DNA of 64,000 nucleotides, taken from the NCBI RefSeq assembly GCF_900107015.1, contig NZ_FNOI01000005.1:62001-126000 (forward strand), in the 5' to 3' direction. The notes beneath the pieces are model-generated. The model did no database searches, had not been told where the DNA came from, and was given only the letters and a program-made list of their open reading frames with translations. Positions 17,781 to 25,400 of this stretch are shown here, piece after piece. The position numbers were made by a program, and so were the translations under genes. Source of the stretch: Litoreibacter albidus (GTDB lineage Bacteria; Pseudomonadota; Alphaproteobacteria; Rhodobacterales; Rhodobacteraceae). Each line of letters opens with the position of its first letter. Position 1 is the stretch's first letter.

Positions 17781-17810
17781 TCTCATTGGCCCCCAAAATA
17801 TCCCCGCCGG
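17781..17810. repeat. Short dispersed intergenic repeat, copy C
   Basis: TCTCATTGGCCC, then an AAAATATCCCC core and GCCGG. It is the inverted partner of copy B (17605-17634) and resembles copy A (11-40). It lies about 50 bp after the kinase gene's stop, consistent with a gene-end repeat. Confidence 0.5.
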
Positions 17811-17861
17811 AGGCATCCCGTAGGAGCAAGCTGTACCGTCAGTTCTGTTGGAGGACCGCCG

Positions 17862-18857
17862 CTAGAGAAGCCCTTGCTCTTGAAACAAAGCACGCAAATC
17901 AGCTTCGGGGCGCGCGCCAATGTGGGAGATCACCTCAGAGGCTGCAACGCAGCCCATGCGGCCGCAGGTCTCCAGATTGTGGCCATTGGTCAAGCCCCAC
18001 AGGAACGCCCCTGCGAACAGATCTCCGGCACCGGTGGCATCAACGATTTGGACTGGCGTGGCCGGCACGTGCCAGCGCTGACCGTGGGACAAGATGTGAG
18101 CACCGTCTTCGCCGTCCGTGCAGGCTACAATCTCAACCTCAGAGGCCGCGAGCGCCAGCGCCGCATCGAAATCATCGGTCTCGTACATCGACAGCATTTC
18201 AGCGCGGTTGCAGAACAGCAGGTCAACGTGGTTTTGGATCAAACTGCGGAAGGCCTCACGGTGGCGGCCGACACAGAACGGATCGGACAGGGTCAAGGAC
18301 ACCCGCCCGCCAGAGCCAGTGCAGGCCGCAATCGCCTTATCGAACGCGGCAACAGAGTCTGGCCCGTCGAAGCGGTAGCCCTCAAGGTAGATCCATTCGG
18401 CCTGCGCCATCTGGGACTCGTCGATGTCGTCTGGCGACAGGAATTCGGTGACGCCAAGGTAGGTGTTCATCGAACGCTCCCCGTCTGGCGTCACAAGGAC
18501 GATGCAACGACCAGTTTCCGCGTCATGGGTGCTGGGTGCCATCGGCGTTTCATAGACGGCGCCTTGCGCGCGCAGGTCGTGCGCGAAGATCGCGCCGAGC
18601 TGATCGTCTTTGACCTTGCCGATATAGGCCGTGGTTCCACCCAGATGCGCGATACCCGCGATCGTGTTGGCCGCCGAGCCGCCGGAGATTTCCTTGGCCG
18701 GCCCGATAAGATCGTAAAGCGCCACGCCGCGGGCGCGGTCGGTCAGCTGCATGATGCCTTTGTCGATGCCGTTTTCGGACAAAAACGCGTCAGTGCTGGA
18801 CGCCAGCACGTCAACCATAGCGTTGCCGATGCCGACGATTTGAAACTTCTTAGTCAT
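17862..18857 (-). CDS. PfkB family kinase, adenosine kinase-like
   Basis: A 331-residue ribokinase/PfkB-family sugar or nucleoside kinase. It opens with FQIVGIGNAMVDVLA, has the GGSAANTIAGIAHLGG substrate-lid motif (about residues 53-68) and the catalytic anion-hole motif DATGAGDLFAGAFLWG (about 280-295). Adenosine kinase is the usual annotation of close alphaproteobacterial relatives; ribokinase-like alternatives remain possible. The ATG lies inside the end of nth (8-nt overlap), so it is translationally coupled to it. A 25-residue longer in-frame start is not favoured because it overlaps nth more deeply. Confidence 0.85.
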   Translation of the reverse strand: MTKKFQIVGIGNAMVDVLASSTDAFLSENGIDKGIMQLTDRARGVALYDLIGPAKEISGGSAANTIAGIAHLGGTTAYIGKVKDDQLGAIFAHDLRAQGAVYETPMAPSTHDAETGRCIVLVTPDGERSMNTYLGVTEFLSPDDIDESQMAQAEWIYLEGYRFDGPDSVAAFDKAIAACTGSGGRVSLTLSDPFCVGRHREAFRSLIQNHVDLLFCNRAEMLSMYETDDFDAALALAASEVEIVACTDGEDGAHILSHGQRWHVPATPVQIVDATGAGDLFAGAFLWGLTNGHNLETCGRMGCVAASEVISHIGARPEADLRALFQEQGLL

Positions 18858-19506
18858 GGATTTTGTCCTCTGAGGTACACAGATCACGGATGATACAATT
18901 GGCGCACACTGGCTTGCGGGCCTTGCAGACATAACGCCCGTGCAAGATCAGCCAATGATGCGCATGGTGTTGGAATTCGACGGGGATGTTGTCCTCTATG
19001 GCGCGCTCCACCGCCTCTACGGTTTTACCGGGGCAGATGCCCGTGCGGTTACCGATGCGAAAGATGTGGGTATCGACCGCCTGTGCGGGATAGCTCCACC
19101 ACATGTTCAGCACGACATTTGCCGTTTTGCGCCCTACGCCCGGAAGCGACACCAAAGCGGCGCGCGAAGACGGCACCACGCCACCGTAATCGTCCACCAA
19201 TATCTGGCTCAGCTTGATGACGTTCTTGGCCTTGTTGCGGTACAGGCCGATTGTTTTGATGTGCTCGATGACCCCGTCCAAGCCAAGCGCCAGCATCTTC
19301 TCAGGCGTGTCGGCGATCTTGAACAGCTCTTTCGTAGCCTTATTCACGCCCACGTCGGTGGACTGCGCCGACAGCGCGACGGCCACCACCAGCGTATACG
19401 CGTTCACGTGGTCCAGCTCCCCTTTGGGTTCTGGGTCAGATGCGGCGAAGCGGGTGAAGATCTCGTGGATCGTATGATAATCGAGTTGTTTGGCAGGCGC
19501 AGTCAT
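18850..19506 (-). CDS. nth: Endonuclease III
   Basis: A 218-residue bifunctional DNA glycosylase/AP lyase that removes oxidised pyrimidines in base excision repair. The helix-hairpin-helix is LPGVGRKTANVVL, with the catalytic Lys in it and the catalytic Asp in VDTHIFRIGNRTG. The C-terminal iron-sulfur loop is C-x6-C-x2-C-x5-C (in CKARKPVCANCIIRDLC). Length matches the family. It overlaps the kinase gene downstream and is divergent from the Ada-like repair gene 116 bp away, which pairs two DNA-repair functions. Confidence 0.95.
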   Translation of the reverse strand: MTAPAKQLDYHTIHEIFTRFAASDPEPKGELDHVNAYTLVVAVALSAQSTDVGVNKATKELFKIADTPEKMLALGLDGVIEHIKTIGLYRNKAKNVIKLSQILVDDYGGVVPSSRAALVSLPGVGRKTANVVLNMWWSYPAQAVDTHIFRIGNRTGICPGKTVEAVERAIEDNIPVEFQHHAHHWLILHGRYVCKARKPVCANCIIRDLCTSEDKIHD

Positions 19507-19622
19507 ACGCGCGGTATGCCCCGTCGCCCCATTGGGGGCAAGGTTTACTGTATGTCAGCCCCCTACGGTGAAAGCGCAAAAAACGGGTCGATCCGCAGGA
19601 CGCACAGGCCTAGGCTGCATCC

Positions 19623-20510
19623 ATGGAACATAAACCCAATCCCCTCGCCCATGACAATCACGCCGTAACGCCGGAGAGCAGCTACCACTACGGGCTGGTC
19701 AAACGCGCCATTGAAGCAATTGACCAACACCAAGACGGGCCGTTGTCGCTGGACCAGCTTGCGCACAGCATGCAGATGAGCCCTGCGCATTTTCAGCGTG
19801 TGTTCAGCAAATGGGCGGGCGTGTCGCCGGGGCGGTTGCAGCAATATCTGCGCCTAGGGCACGCCAAGGCGTTGCTGGAGGACAGGTTTACGGTGTTGGA
19901 GACCTCCGGCTCTGTCGGTTTGTCAGGCAGCGGGCGGCTTCATGATCTGTTCATAAAATGGGAAGCGATGAGCCCCGGTGAGTTCGCCCGCAAGGGTGAG
20001 GGGCTGACGATCCATTGGGGGTGGTTTGATAGTCCGTTCGGGCCAGCGTTGGTGATGGGCACCGACAAGGGCATCTGCGGTATCGGGTTTGGCGCGGAAA
20101 CCGGCGAAGAGGCTGCGATGGCCGACCTTGTCAGCCGCTGGCCAAATGCGACTTATCAGGAAAACCCTGACCTCCTGCGTCCATGGGTGATGGCGGCCTT
20201 CGGGGCGCAAGACGCCAGCGCGGAGCCAGCGCCGCTGTATCTGATCGGGGCCCCGTTCCAGATCAAGGTATGGGAGGCGCTGCTGGCGGTCCCCACAGGG
20301 CATGTGACGACCTATTCGGAGATCGCGAACACCATCGGGCACAAGAAAGCGGTACGTGCGGTAGGCACTGCCGTGGGGCGCAACCCGATTAGCTGGCTGA
20401 TTCCATGTCACCGCGCGTTGCGCAAATCCGGTGGTCTCGGCGGATACCACTGGGGCCTTCCAGTGAAGCGCGCAATGTTGGCCTATGAAGCGGCGAAAAC
20501 CGGCCTATAG
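19623..20510 (+). CDS. AraC-HTH / O6-methylguanine-DNA methyltransferase fusion (Ada-like, lacking Ada zinc domain)
   Basis: A 295-residue protein. Residues 22-122 are an AraC-type helix-turn-helix region (LDQLAHSMQMSPAHFQRVFSKW). The C-terminal part is an O6-alkylguanine-DNA alkyltransferase: PFQIKVWEALLAVPTGHVTTY, then the acceptor motif PCHR at 261-264 with Cys262. It repairs O6-methylguanine by irreversible transfer to Cys262. E. coli Ada has an N-terminal zinc domain that senses methylphosphotriesters; it is absent here, so the protein cannot be switched on in that way. It may bind DNA constitutively or respond to self-methylation. Confidence 0.9.
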   Translation: MEHKPNPLAHDNHAVTPESSYHYGLVKRAIEAIDQHQDGPLSLDQLAHSMQMSPAHFQRVFSKWAGVSPGRLQQYLRLGHAKALLEDRFTVLETSGSVGLSGSGRLHDLFIKWEAMSPGEFARKGEGLTIHWGWFDSPFGPALVMGTDKGICGIGFGAETGEEAAMADLVSRWPNATYQENPDLLRPWVMAAFGAQDASAEPAPLYLIGAPFQIKVWEALLAVPTGHVTTYSEIANTIGHKKAVRAVGTAVGRNPISWLIPCHRALRKSGGLGGYHWGLPVKRAMLAYEAAKTGL

Positions 20511-20671
20511 GCGCGGGGTATCGGGGCCTTTTGCGGCCACTTGTGTCAGTAAATTGATCGCGACGGCGGGAACCCGCCGCAGGTTTCTTGCCCTCACTTG
20601 AAACTTTTTGGCGTCTGCACAGTTATTACTTTGAGAGCCGCGACACCGCGGCCTAAAGAGGAACGTATGAC

Positions 20672-21307
20672 ATGAAAACCCTTATGCTTGCTGTGCCCGC
20701 TGCGGCACTCATCTTGGCTGGCTGCGATGCATCCACCCCGAACCAACGTACAAAGAACGGCGCCTTGATTGGTGCGGCTATCGGCGGGGCGCTCGGCGCG
20801 AACTCCACATCCGACAACAAACTGGAGCGCGGCATAATCGGCGCGGCAGTTGGCGGCGCGGTCGGCGGTGCGATCGGCAACAGCTTGGACAAACAGGCCG
20901 CCGAATTGCGCAACGACTTGGGCAACGACAACGTGGGCGTGGTTAACACCGGCTCCGAATTGCGCGTGACACTGCCGCAAGACCTACTGTTTGCAACCGA
21001 CAGCACGACGCTGCGCTCTGACTTGCGCGCCGACCTGCGGGCCGTTGCAAACAACCTGAACGACTACCCGAACAGCGAAGTGATCGTTGCGGGACACACC
21101 GACAGCACGGGTGACGCTGCCTACAACCAAGACCTGTCAGAGCGCCGCGCTCAGGCGGTTTCCAGCGTGCTGCGCAACGCTGGCGTGTCCGGCTCCCGCC
21201 TGCGCGTGATCGGCCAAGGTGAAAGCCAGCCAATCGCGTCTAACGCGAGCAGCGCGGGCCGCGCCCAGAATCGTCGGGTCGAGATCGTGATCCGCCCCTA
21301 CTCCTAA
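20672..21307 (+). CDS. OmpA family lipoprotein with glycine zipper (paralogue 1)
   Basis: A 211-residue outer-membrane lipoprotein. The signal peptide ends in a lipobox (LILAGC) at about residue 18. A glycine-zipper segment follows (GALIGAAIGGALG and GIIGAAVGGAVGGAIG, about residues 30-70). The C-terminal OmpA/Pal-like domain binds peptidoglycan: VAGHTDSTGD, LSERRAQAVSSVL, GQGESQPIASN and RAQNRRVEIVI. It resembles E. coli YiaD in layout. The downstream gene is a close paralogue; the two are 138 bp apart, with a hairpin between them. Confidence 0.9.
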   Translation: MKTLMLAVPAAALILAGCDASTPNQRTKNGALIGAAIGGALGANSTSDNKLERGIIGAAVGGAVGGAIGNSLDKQAAELRNDLGNDNVGVVNTGSELRVTLPQDLLFATDSTTLRSDLRADLRAVANNLNDYPNSEVIVAGHTDSTGDAAYNQDLSERRAQAVSSVLRNAGVSGSRLRVIGQGESQPIASNASSAGRAQNRRVEIVIRPYS

Positions 21308-21327
21308 GCGCGCCTTATAAGACCTTT

Positions 21328-21352
21328 GGCCGGCGGCGTGATTTCGCCGGCC
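21328..21352 (+). terminator. Hairpin between the two OmpA-family genes
   Basis: GGCCGGCG and CGCCGGCC form a perfect 8-bp stem around a 9-nt loop, 20 nt after the first gene's stop. There is no T run, so it may be an mRNA-stabilising or partial terminator structure. Confidence 0.4.
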
Positions 21353-21445
21353 AGAGCTTCCCCCTTAACAGGGAGGCCAGATTGCGGTAAACTGCCCCTA
21401 TAACCCACGCCGAAAAGGCGGGACCCACATACCGAGGCAGGTACC

Positions 21446-22090
21446 ATGACGATCAAACCTATCGCAGCCGTTGCGGCTGCCGCTTTTGCTGTCAGCGCAT
21501 GCACGACCGATAGCATTTCCCAAGCCAATAAATCCCAAACCGGCGCCATCATCGGTGGCGCGGTCGGCGGGCTGATTGGCGCGTCAAGCGACGACAACAA
21601 GCTGCTGAAGGGCATTGTGGGCGCGGGCATCGGCGCCGCCGCTGGCGGCGTCATCGGCCACCAGTTGGACAAGCAGGCCGACGATCTGCGCCGCGACATC
21701 CCGAACGAAGACATCGACATCGTGAACACGGGCGACGAGTTGCGTGTGACCATGCCGCAAGACTTGCTGTTCGCAGTTAACAGTGCAGATCTGGGCGGGG
21801 CTATGCGGTCTGACCTGCTGGCGCTGGCGTCCAACCTGCAAGACTACCCCGACACGACTGTGAACATCGTTGGCCACACCGACGACACGGGTTCAGAAAG
21901 CTTCAATTACGAACTGTCGGAGCGCCGCGCGCAGGCCGTTGCATTTACTTTGGAAGATGGCGGCGTGGCCCCGTCGCGCATCCGGTCCTACGGGCAGGGC
22001 GAGTCCCGCCCCGTGGTGTCCAACGTTACCGAAGAAGGGCGCGCGCAGAACCGCCGCGTCGACATCGTGATCCGCCCCAACGCGGCCTGA
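21446..22090 (+). CDS. OmpA family lipoprotein with glycine zipper (paralogue 2)
   Basis: A 214-residue paralogue of the preceding gene, colinear through its whole length. The lipobox is FAVSAC near residue 17. The glycine-zipper segment has GAIIGGAVGGLIG and GIVGAGIGAAAGGVIG. The peptidoglycan-binding OmpA domain has IVGHTDDTGS, LSERRAQAVAF, GQGESRPVVSN and RAQNRRVDIVI. The same order of zipper, linker with LDKQAD and OmpA domain points to a local tandem duplication. An intrinsic terminator follows at 22113-22141. Confidence 0.9.
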   Translation: MTIKPIAAVAAAAFAVSACTTDSISQANKSQTGAIIGGAVGGLIGASSDDNKLLKGIVGAGIGAAAGGVIGHQLDKQADDLRRDIPNEDIDIVNTGDELRVTMPQDLLFAVNSADLGGAMRSDLLALASNLQDYPDTTVNIVGHTDDTGSESFNYELSERRAQAVAFTLEDGGVAPSRIRSYGQGESRPVVSNVTEEGRAQNRRVDIVIRPNAA

Positions 22091-22112
22091 TCCATAGACA
22101 GCGAGACATTAG

Positions 22113-22141
22113 CGGCCCCTATCACGCGGGGGCCGTTTTTT
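22113..22141 (+). terminator. Rho-independent terminator after OmpA-family pair
   Basis: CGGCCCC and GGGGCCG pair around a 9-nt loop, followed by six T. It closes the tandem OmpA unit and separates it from the FCD regulator gene. Confidence 0.85.
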
Positions 22142-22157
22142 GTTGTCTGCACTTGGC

Positions 22158-22180
22158 GCTGGTCATATAAATTTACCAAT
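22158..22180. promoter_or_regulatory. Predicted operator before FCD regulator gene (imperfect 8-7-8 dyad)
   Basis: GCTGGTCA, 7 nt, TTACCAAT: the right half is identical to the site at 1509-1531 and the left half keeps TGGT-A (5 of 8). It ends 15 nt before the regulator's ATG, which fits autoregulation. Confidence 0.5.
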
Positions 22181-22195
22181 TCAGAAGGTGAATAG

Positions 22196-22966
22196 ATGCC
22201 ATTTAAGAAGATCGAAGCCGAGAAACTGTCCAACGCGGTCGTGCGCCAAATCGAACTGCTGATCTTGCGCGGCATTCTGAAGCCGGGGGAACGGCTACCG
22301 TCGGAACGGGAGTTGGCGGAAAAGATGGGCGTTTCCCGCCCGTCCCTGCGCGAGGCCGTCGCGGACCTGCAAAGCCGTGGACTTTTGGCAACGAAAGCAG
22401 GGGCTGGCATCTACGTGGCCGAAGTGGTCGGCGCGGCGTTTTCGGACGCGTTGGTGCAGCTTTTCTCCGACCACGACGAGGCAATTTTCGACTACATCTC
22501 ATTCCGCCGTGACCTTGAGGGGTTGGCCGCTGCGCGCGCCGCGCGTTTAGGGTCCGATACTGATCTGAAGGTTATCGACACCATCTACCGCAAAATGGAA
22601 GCCGCCCATTCCAAAAGAAACCCCGCCGACGAAGCGCAGCTTGATGCGGAGTTTCACCTTGCGATCATTGAGGCCAGCCACAACGTGATCATGCTGCATA
22701 TGATGCGGGCCATGTTCCAGATGCTGCGCGAAGGCGTGTTCTACAACCGCAACATGATGTTCAAACACCGCACCACCCGCGACACCCTGCTAGAGCAGCA
22801 CCGCGCCATAAACACGGCCCTGCTTGCACGCGACGAAAGCGGCGCACGCGCTGCGGTGGAGGCGCATTTGAACTACGTCGAAGCCAGCCTGTCCGACAGC
22901 CTGAAGGCAGAGCACAACGAGGCCATTGCCAAACTGCGCCTCGACCACGAAACCTCTAAGCCTTAA
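22196..22966 (+). CDS. FadR/GntR family transcriptional regulator with FCD domain
   Basis: A 256-residue regulator. The N-terminal winged helix (about residues 8-75) has LPSERELAEKMGVSRPSLREAV and RGLLATKAGAG, typical of GntR proteins. The C-terminal FCD domain (about 90-235) keeps acidic and His residues for metal/ligand binding (DAEFHLAIIEASHN, HRAINTALLARD). Close families (LldR, GlcC, PdhR) sense 2-hydroxy or 2-oxo acids. A dyad matching those before the GlcD-type oxidase and the TRAP genes precedes it, so these are its likely targets. It is convergent with the enolase-superfamily gene, overlapping 11 nt, and could instead control that cluster. Confidence 0.9.
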   Translation: MPFKKIEAEKLSNAVVRQIELLILRGILKPGERLPSERELAEKMGVSRPSLREAVADLQSRGLLATKAGAGIYVAEVVGAAFSDALVQLFSDHDEAIFDYISFRRDLEGLAAARAARLGSDTDLKVIDTIYRKMEAAHSKRNPADEAQLDAEFHLAIIEASHNVIMLHMMRAMFQMLREGVFYNRNMMFKHRTTRDTLLEQHRAINTALLARDESGARAAVEAHLNYVEASLSDSLKAEHNEAIAKLRLDHETSKP

Positions 22967-24185
22967 GCGGCGCGCCGCCCGCGAAAGAATTCCCGTTCTG
23001 GTAGTCGCAGGGGGCTTCTTGCATTTGCAGGTGAAGCCCTTGGCCGGTGTAGGGATGCGCCGAGGCAAGATCTTCGTTCAATGTGATCCCAAGACCCGGC
23101 GCATCTGGCGGCGTGATGTAGCCGTTATCCACCTTGAGCGCGCCGCCGATCAGATCCGCGTGGAATGGTGTCTCGATGGTTTCGCACATCAGCAAGTTCG
23201 GGATCGAAGTCGCCAAATGGATATTAGCGGCCCACTCAACAGGCCCTGCGTAAAGGTGCGGCGCGAGTTCCGCGTTGAACACTTCCGCCAGTCCGGCAAG
23301 CTTCTTCGCCTCCCATATACCGCCCACGCGACCCAACGCGGGTTGCAATATCTTTACGCCGCCAGTGCGCAGCAACGTTGCGAATTCGGCCTTCGTGGTC
23401 AGCCGTTCACCCGCCGCAATCGGGATGCGCACGGCTTTTGCCACCTCCGCAAATTCAAGCGGGTTGTCGGGCGGTAAAGGCTCCTCGAACCAAAGCGGCG
23501 CATAGGGCTCTACCGCGTGCCCCAACCGGATCGCACCTGCGGTGTTGAACTGCCCATGCGTGCCAAACAGCAAATCCGCGCGGTCGCCCACGGCGGCGCG
23601 GATGGCTTTGCAGAACGCAACGGACAAGGAAATGTCGAACATGGCGGGCTGATGGCCTGCGTGGATCGTATAGGGGCCGGCGGGGTCAAACTTCACCGCT
23701 GTGTAGCCGCGATTGACGGCGTCCAGCGCCGATTCCGCTGCCATATCCGGAGAGGTCCAGAATTCTGTCAGATCGTGGTGCGGCAGGGGGTAGAGGTAGG
23801 TATAGGCGCGAATTTTCGGGTTCATCTTGCCGCCAAGCATCGCCCACACGGGGCGGCCACGGGCCTTGCCCAAGATATCCCAGCAGGCCATCTCCAGACC
23901 TGAAAACGCCCCCATAACGGTGGGGTCAGGGCGCTGCGTGAAGCCGGACGAATAAACGCGGCGAAACATCAGTTCAATGTTTTCGGGGTCCTCGCCCTCT
24001 ACATGGCGCGCAAACACATCCTCTATCACCGCGCGCATCGCATCCGGCCCGACGGCGGAGGCATAGACCTCCCCCACGCCCTCGATCCCGCACGCGGTCG
24101 TTAGTTTAACGAATATCCAATACTGCCCGCCCCACCCCGGTGCAGGGGGCGCGGTCACGATGATTTTGAGGTCTCGCAGCTTCAT
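22956..24185 (-). CDS. Enolase superfamily (mandelate racemase subgroup) sugar-acid dehydratase
   Basis: A 409-residue enzyme of the mandelate racemase/muconate lactonising group. The N-terminal capping domain begins LKIIVTAPPAPGWGG. The barrel shows a Lys-bearing strand (TAVKFDP), metal-ligand positions in the LFGTHGQFN, WFEEPLPP and AGERL strands, and a catalytic His in APHLYAGP. Members with these features dehydrate sugar acids. The unusual THGQFN in place of a D-x-N metal strand means substrate cannot be assigned. It is translationally coupled (ATGA) to the upstream alcohol dehydrogenase, suggesting joint use in aldose/aldonate breakdown. Confidence 0.82.
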   Translation of the reverse strand: MKLRDLKIIVTAPPAPGWGGQYWIFVKLTTACGIEGVGEVYASAVGPDAMRAVIEDVFARHVEGEDPENIELMFRRVYSSGFTQRPDPTVMGAFSGLEMACWDILGKARGRPVWAMLGGKMNPKIRAYTYLYPLPHHDLTEFWTSPDMAAESALDAVNRGYTAVKFDPAGPYTIHAGHQPAMFDISLSVAFCKAIRAAVGDRADLLFGTHGQFNTAGAIRLGHAVEPYAPLWFEEPLPPDNPLEFAEVAKAVRIPIAAGERLTTKAEFATLLRTGGVKILQPALGRVGGIWEAKKLAGLAEVFNAELAPHLYAGPVEWAANIHLATSIPNLLMCETIETPFHADLIGGALKVDNGYITPPDAPGLGITLNEDLASAHPYTGQGLHLQMQEAPCDYQNGNSFAGGAPLKA

Positions 24186-25270
24186 TTGAACATGATCACA
24201 TTGCGCCGCGCCGCGCCGGAGCGCGTGTCGGCAATGGCCTCGTTGATCTGATCCAGACGCCAGCGCCCCGACACCAGTTCATCCAGTTTCAGGCGACCCT
24301 GACTATACAGGTCGACCAGCCACGGGATGTCGCGTTTCAGGACGACATCGCCCATCTTGGTGCCCTTCATCCCCTGCGCCATCGCGCCGAAAATCACTGG
24401 CTCATAGGTGGCTTTATCGCCGGAATGCGGCATGCCGACGAGGTACATGTTACCCCCCGCACCCAGAAATCGGGGCGCGGAGTCGAAGGCAGGGATAGCA
24501 CCGACCGTGACCATCACCGCGTCAGCCATGCGCCCGTCCGTGATGTCGGCCACCGCTTTCCACGGCTTTGGATCGGTGGCCAGCACGCCATCGGTTGCGC
24601 CAAACTCTTTGGCGGCTTCCAGCTTCTCGGGCACCATATCGACGGCAATGATCCGCGCAGCACCGGACAGCGCCGCGCCTTGGATTGCATTAAGCCCGAC
24701 GCCACCTGCGCCGATGACGACCACCGTCTGTCCGGGCCGCACTTTAGCGGTGTTCACCACCGCGCCGACGCCCGTGACAACGCCACATGAGAGCAGCGAC
24801 GCGGCGTCCATCGGGATGTTGTCAGGGATGCGTGCGATCTGGCTTTGATCGACCACCGCGCGCTCCGCGAAGGCGCCGCAAGCCAATCCGTGCTCCAGCG
24901 CGCTGCCGTCCGGCATCGACAACGGCCCTGCCATGCGGTCGTAGGGCGTGGTGCATTGTGTTGGCGCACCGGAGGCGCAGGGCGTGCAGGTGGCACAGGC
25001 ACGGATCAGCGTCACCAACACCGCGTCACCGACGGACACCCCCGTCACGCCGTCGCCTATGGCGACCACGCGTCCGGCGGCTTCGTGGCCATAGACCGCA
25101 GGCAGTGCACCGCCCCATCCGCCATCCATGTAGGAGATATCGGAAAAGCAGATCGCGCAGGCTTCAAGCGCCACCTCGACTTCACCGGCTTCGGGCGCAC
25201 GCAGCTCCACCTCCTCGATACTTAGGGGCGCACCAAATTCATGGCACACTGCGGCTTTGATTTTGGTCAT
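24182..25270 (-). CDS. Zinc-dependent alcohol dehydrogenase family protein
   Basis: A 362-residue medium-chain dehydrogenase (MDR). The catalytic zinc site shows Cys in ACAICFSD and His-Glu in YGHEAAG; the structural zinc lobe is CATCTPCASGAPTQC (about residues 90-105). The NAD(P)-binding motif is VVIGAGGVGLNAIQGA. It oxidises an alcohol or sugar alcohol to the carbonyl. The start at MTKIKAAVCHEF fits the family; the frame is open 81 codons further but non-homologous in look. It is first in a two-gene operon with the enolase-superfamily dehydratase (ATGA overlap). Substrate unknown. Confidence 0.88.
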   Translation of the reverse strand: MTKIKAAVCHEFGAPLSIEEVELRAPEAGEVEVALEACAICFSDISYMDGGWGGALPAVYGHEAAGRVVAIGDGVTGVSVGDAVLVTLIRACATCTPCASGAPTQCTTPYDRMAGPLSMPDGSALEHGLACGAFAERAVVDQSQIARIPDNIPMDAASLLSCGVVTGVGAVVNTAKVRPGQTVVVIGAGGVGLNAIQGAALSGAARIIAVDMVPEKLEAAKEFGATDGVLATDPKPWKAVADITDGRMADAVMVTVGAIPAFDSAPRFLGAGGNMYLVGMPHSGDKATYEPVIFGAMAQGMKGTKMGDVVLKRDIPWLVDLYSQGRLKLDELVSGRWRLDQINEAIADTRSGAARRNVIMFK

Positions 25271-25309
25271 TAGGGCGCCCTCGCAATATGTTCTAGTTGA
25301 AGACAACCC

Positions 25310-25327
25310 GCGAAGCTGGCACTTCGC
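25310..25327. promoter_or_regulatory. Candidate operator, 6-6-6 dyad
   Basis: GCGAAG, a 6-nt spacer, then CTTCGC form a perfect dyad 40-57 bp before the alcohol dehydrogenase start and 74 bp before the PcaD-like gene. It lies in the divergent region and could control either side. Confidence 0.35.
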
Positions 25328-25400
25328 AAGAGACATGTGCGATTTTTCTGCTGTGCCGTGCGGTTTTCTGCGCCGTGCACCGCAACCGACGGAGCAACGC

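Noticed and set aside
17874-18893. A 339-codon plus-strand frame opposite the PfkB kinase gene
   Set aside because: Antisense to a conserved gene and compositionally unlike its neighbours.
22196-25270. The FCD regulator as sole controller of the neighbouring dehydratase/dehydrogenase genes
   Set aside because: The dyad that precedes the regulator is not found before those genes; their promoter region has a different dyad. A link is possible but unsupported.
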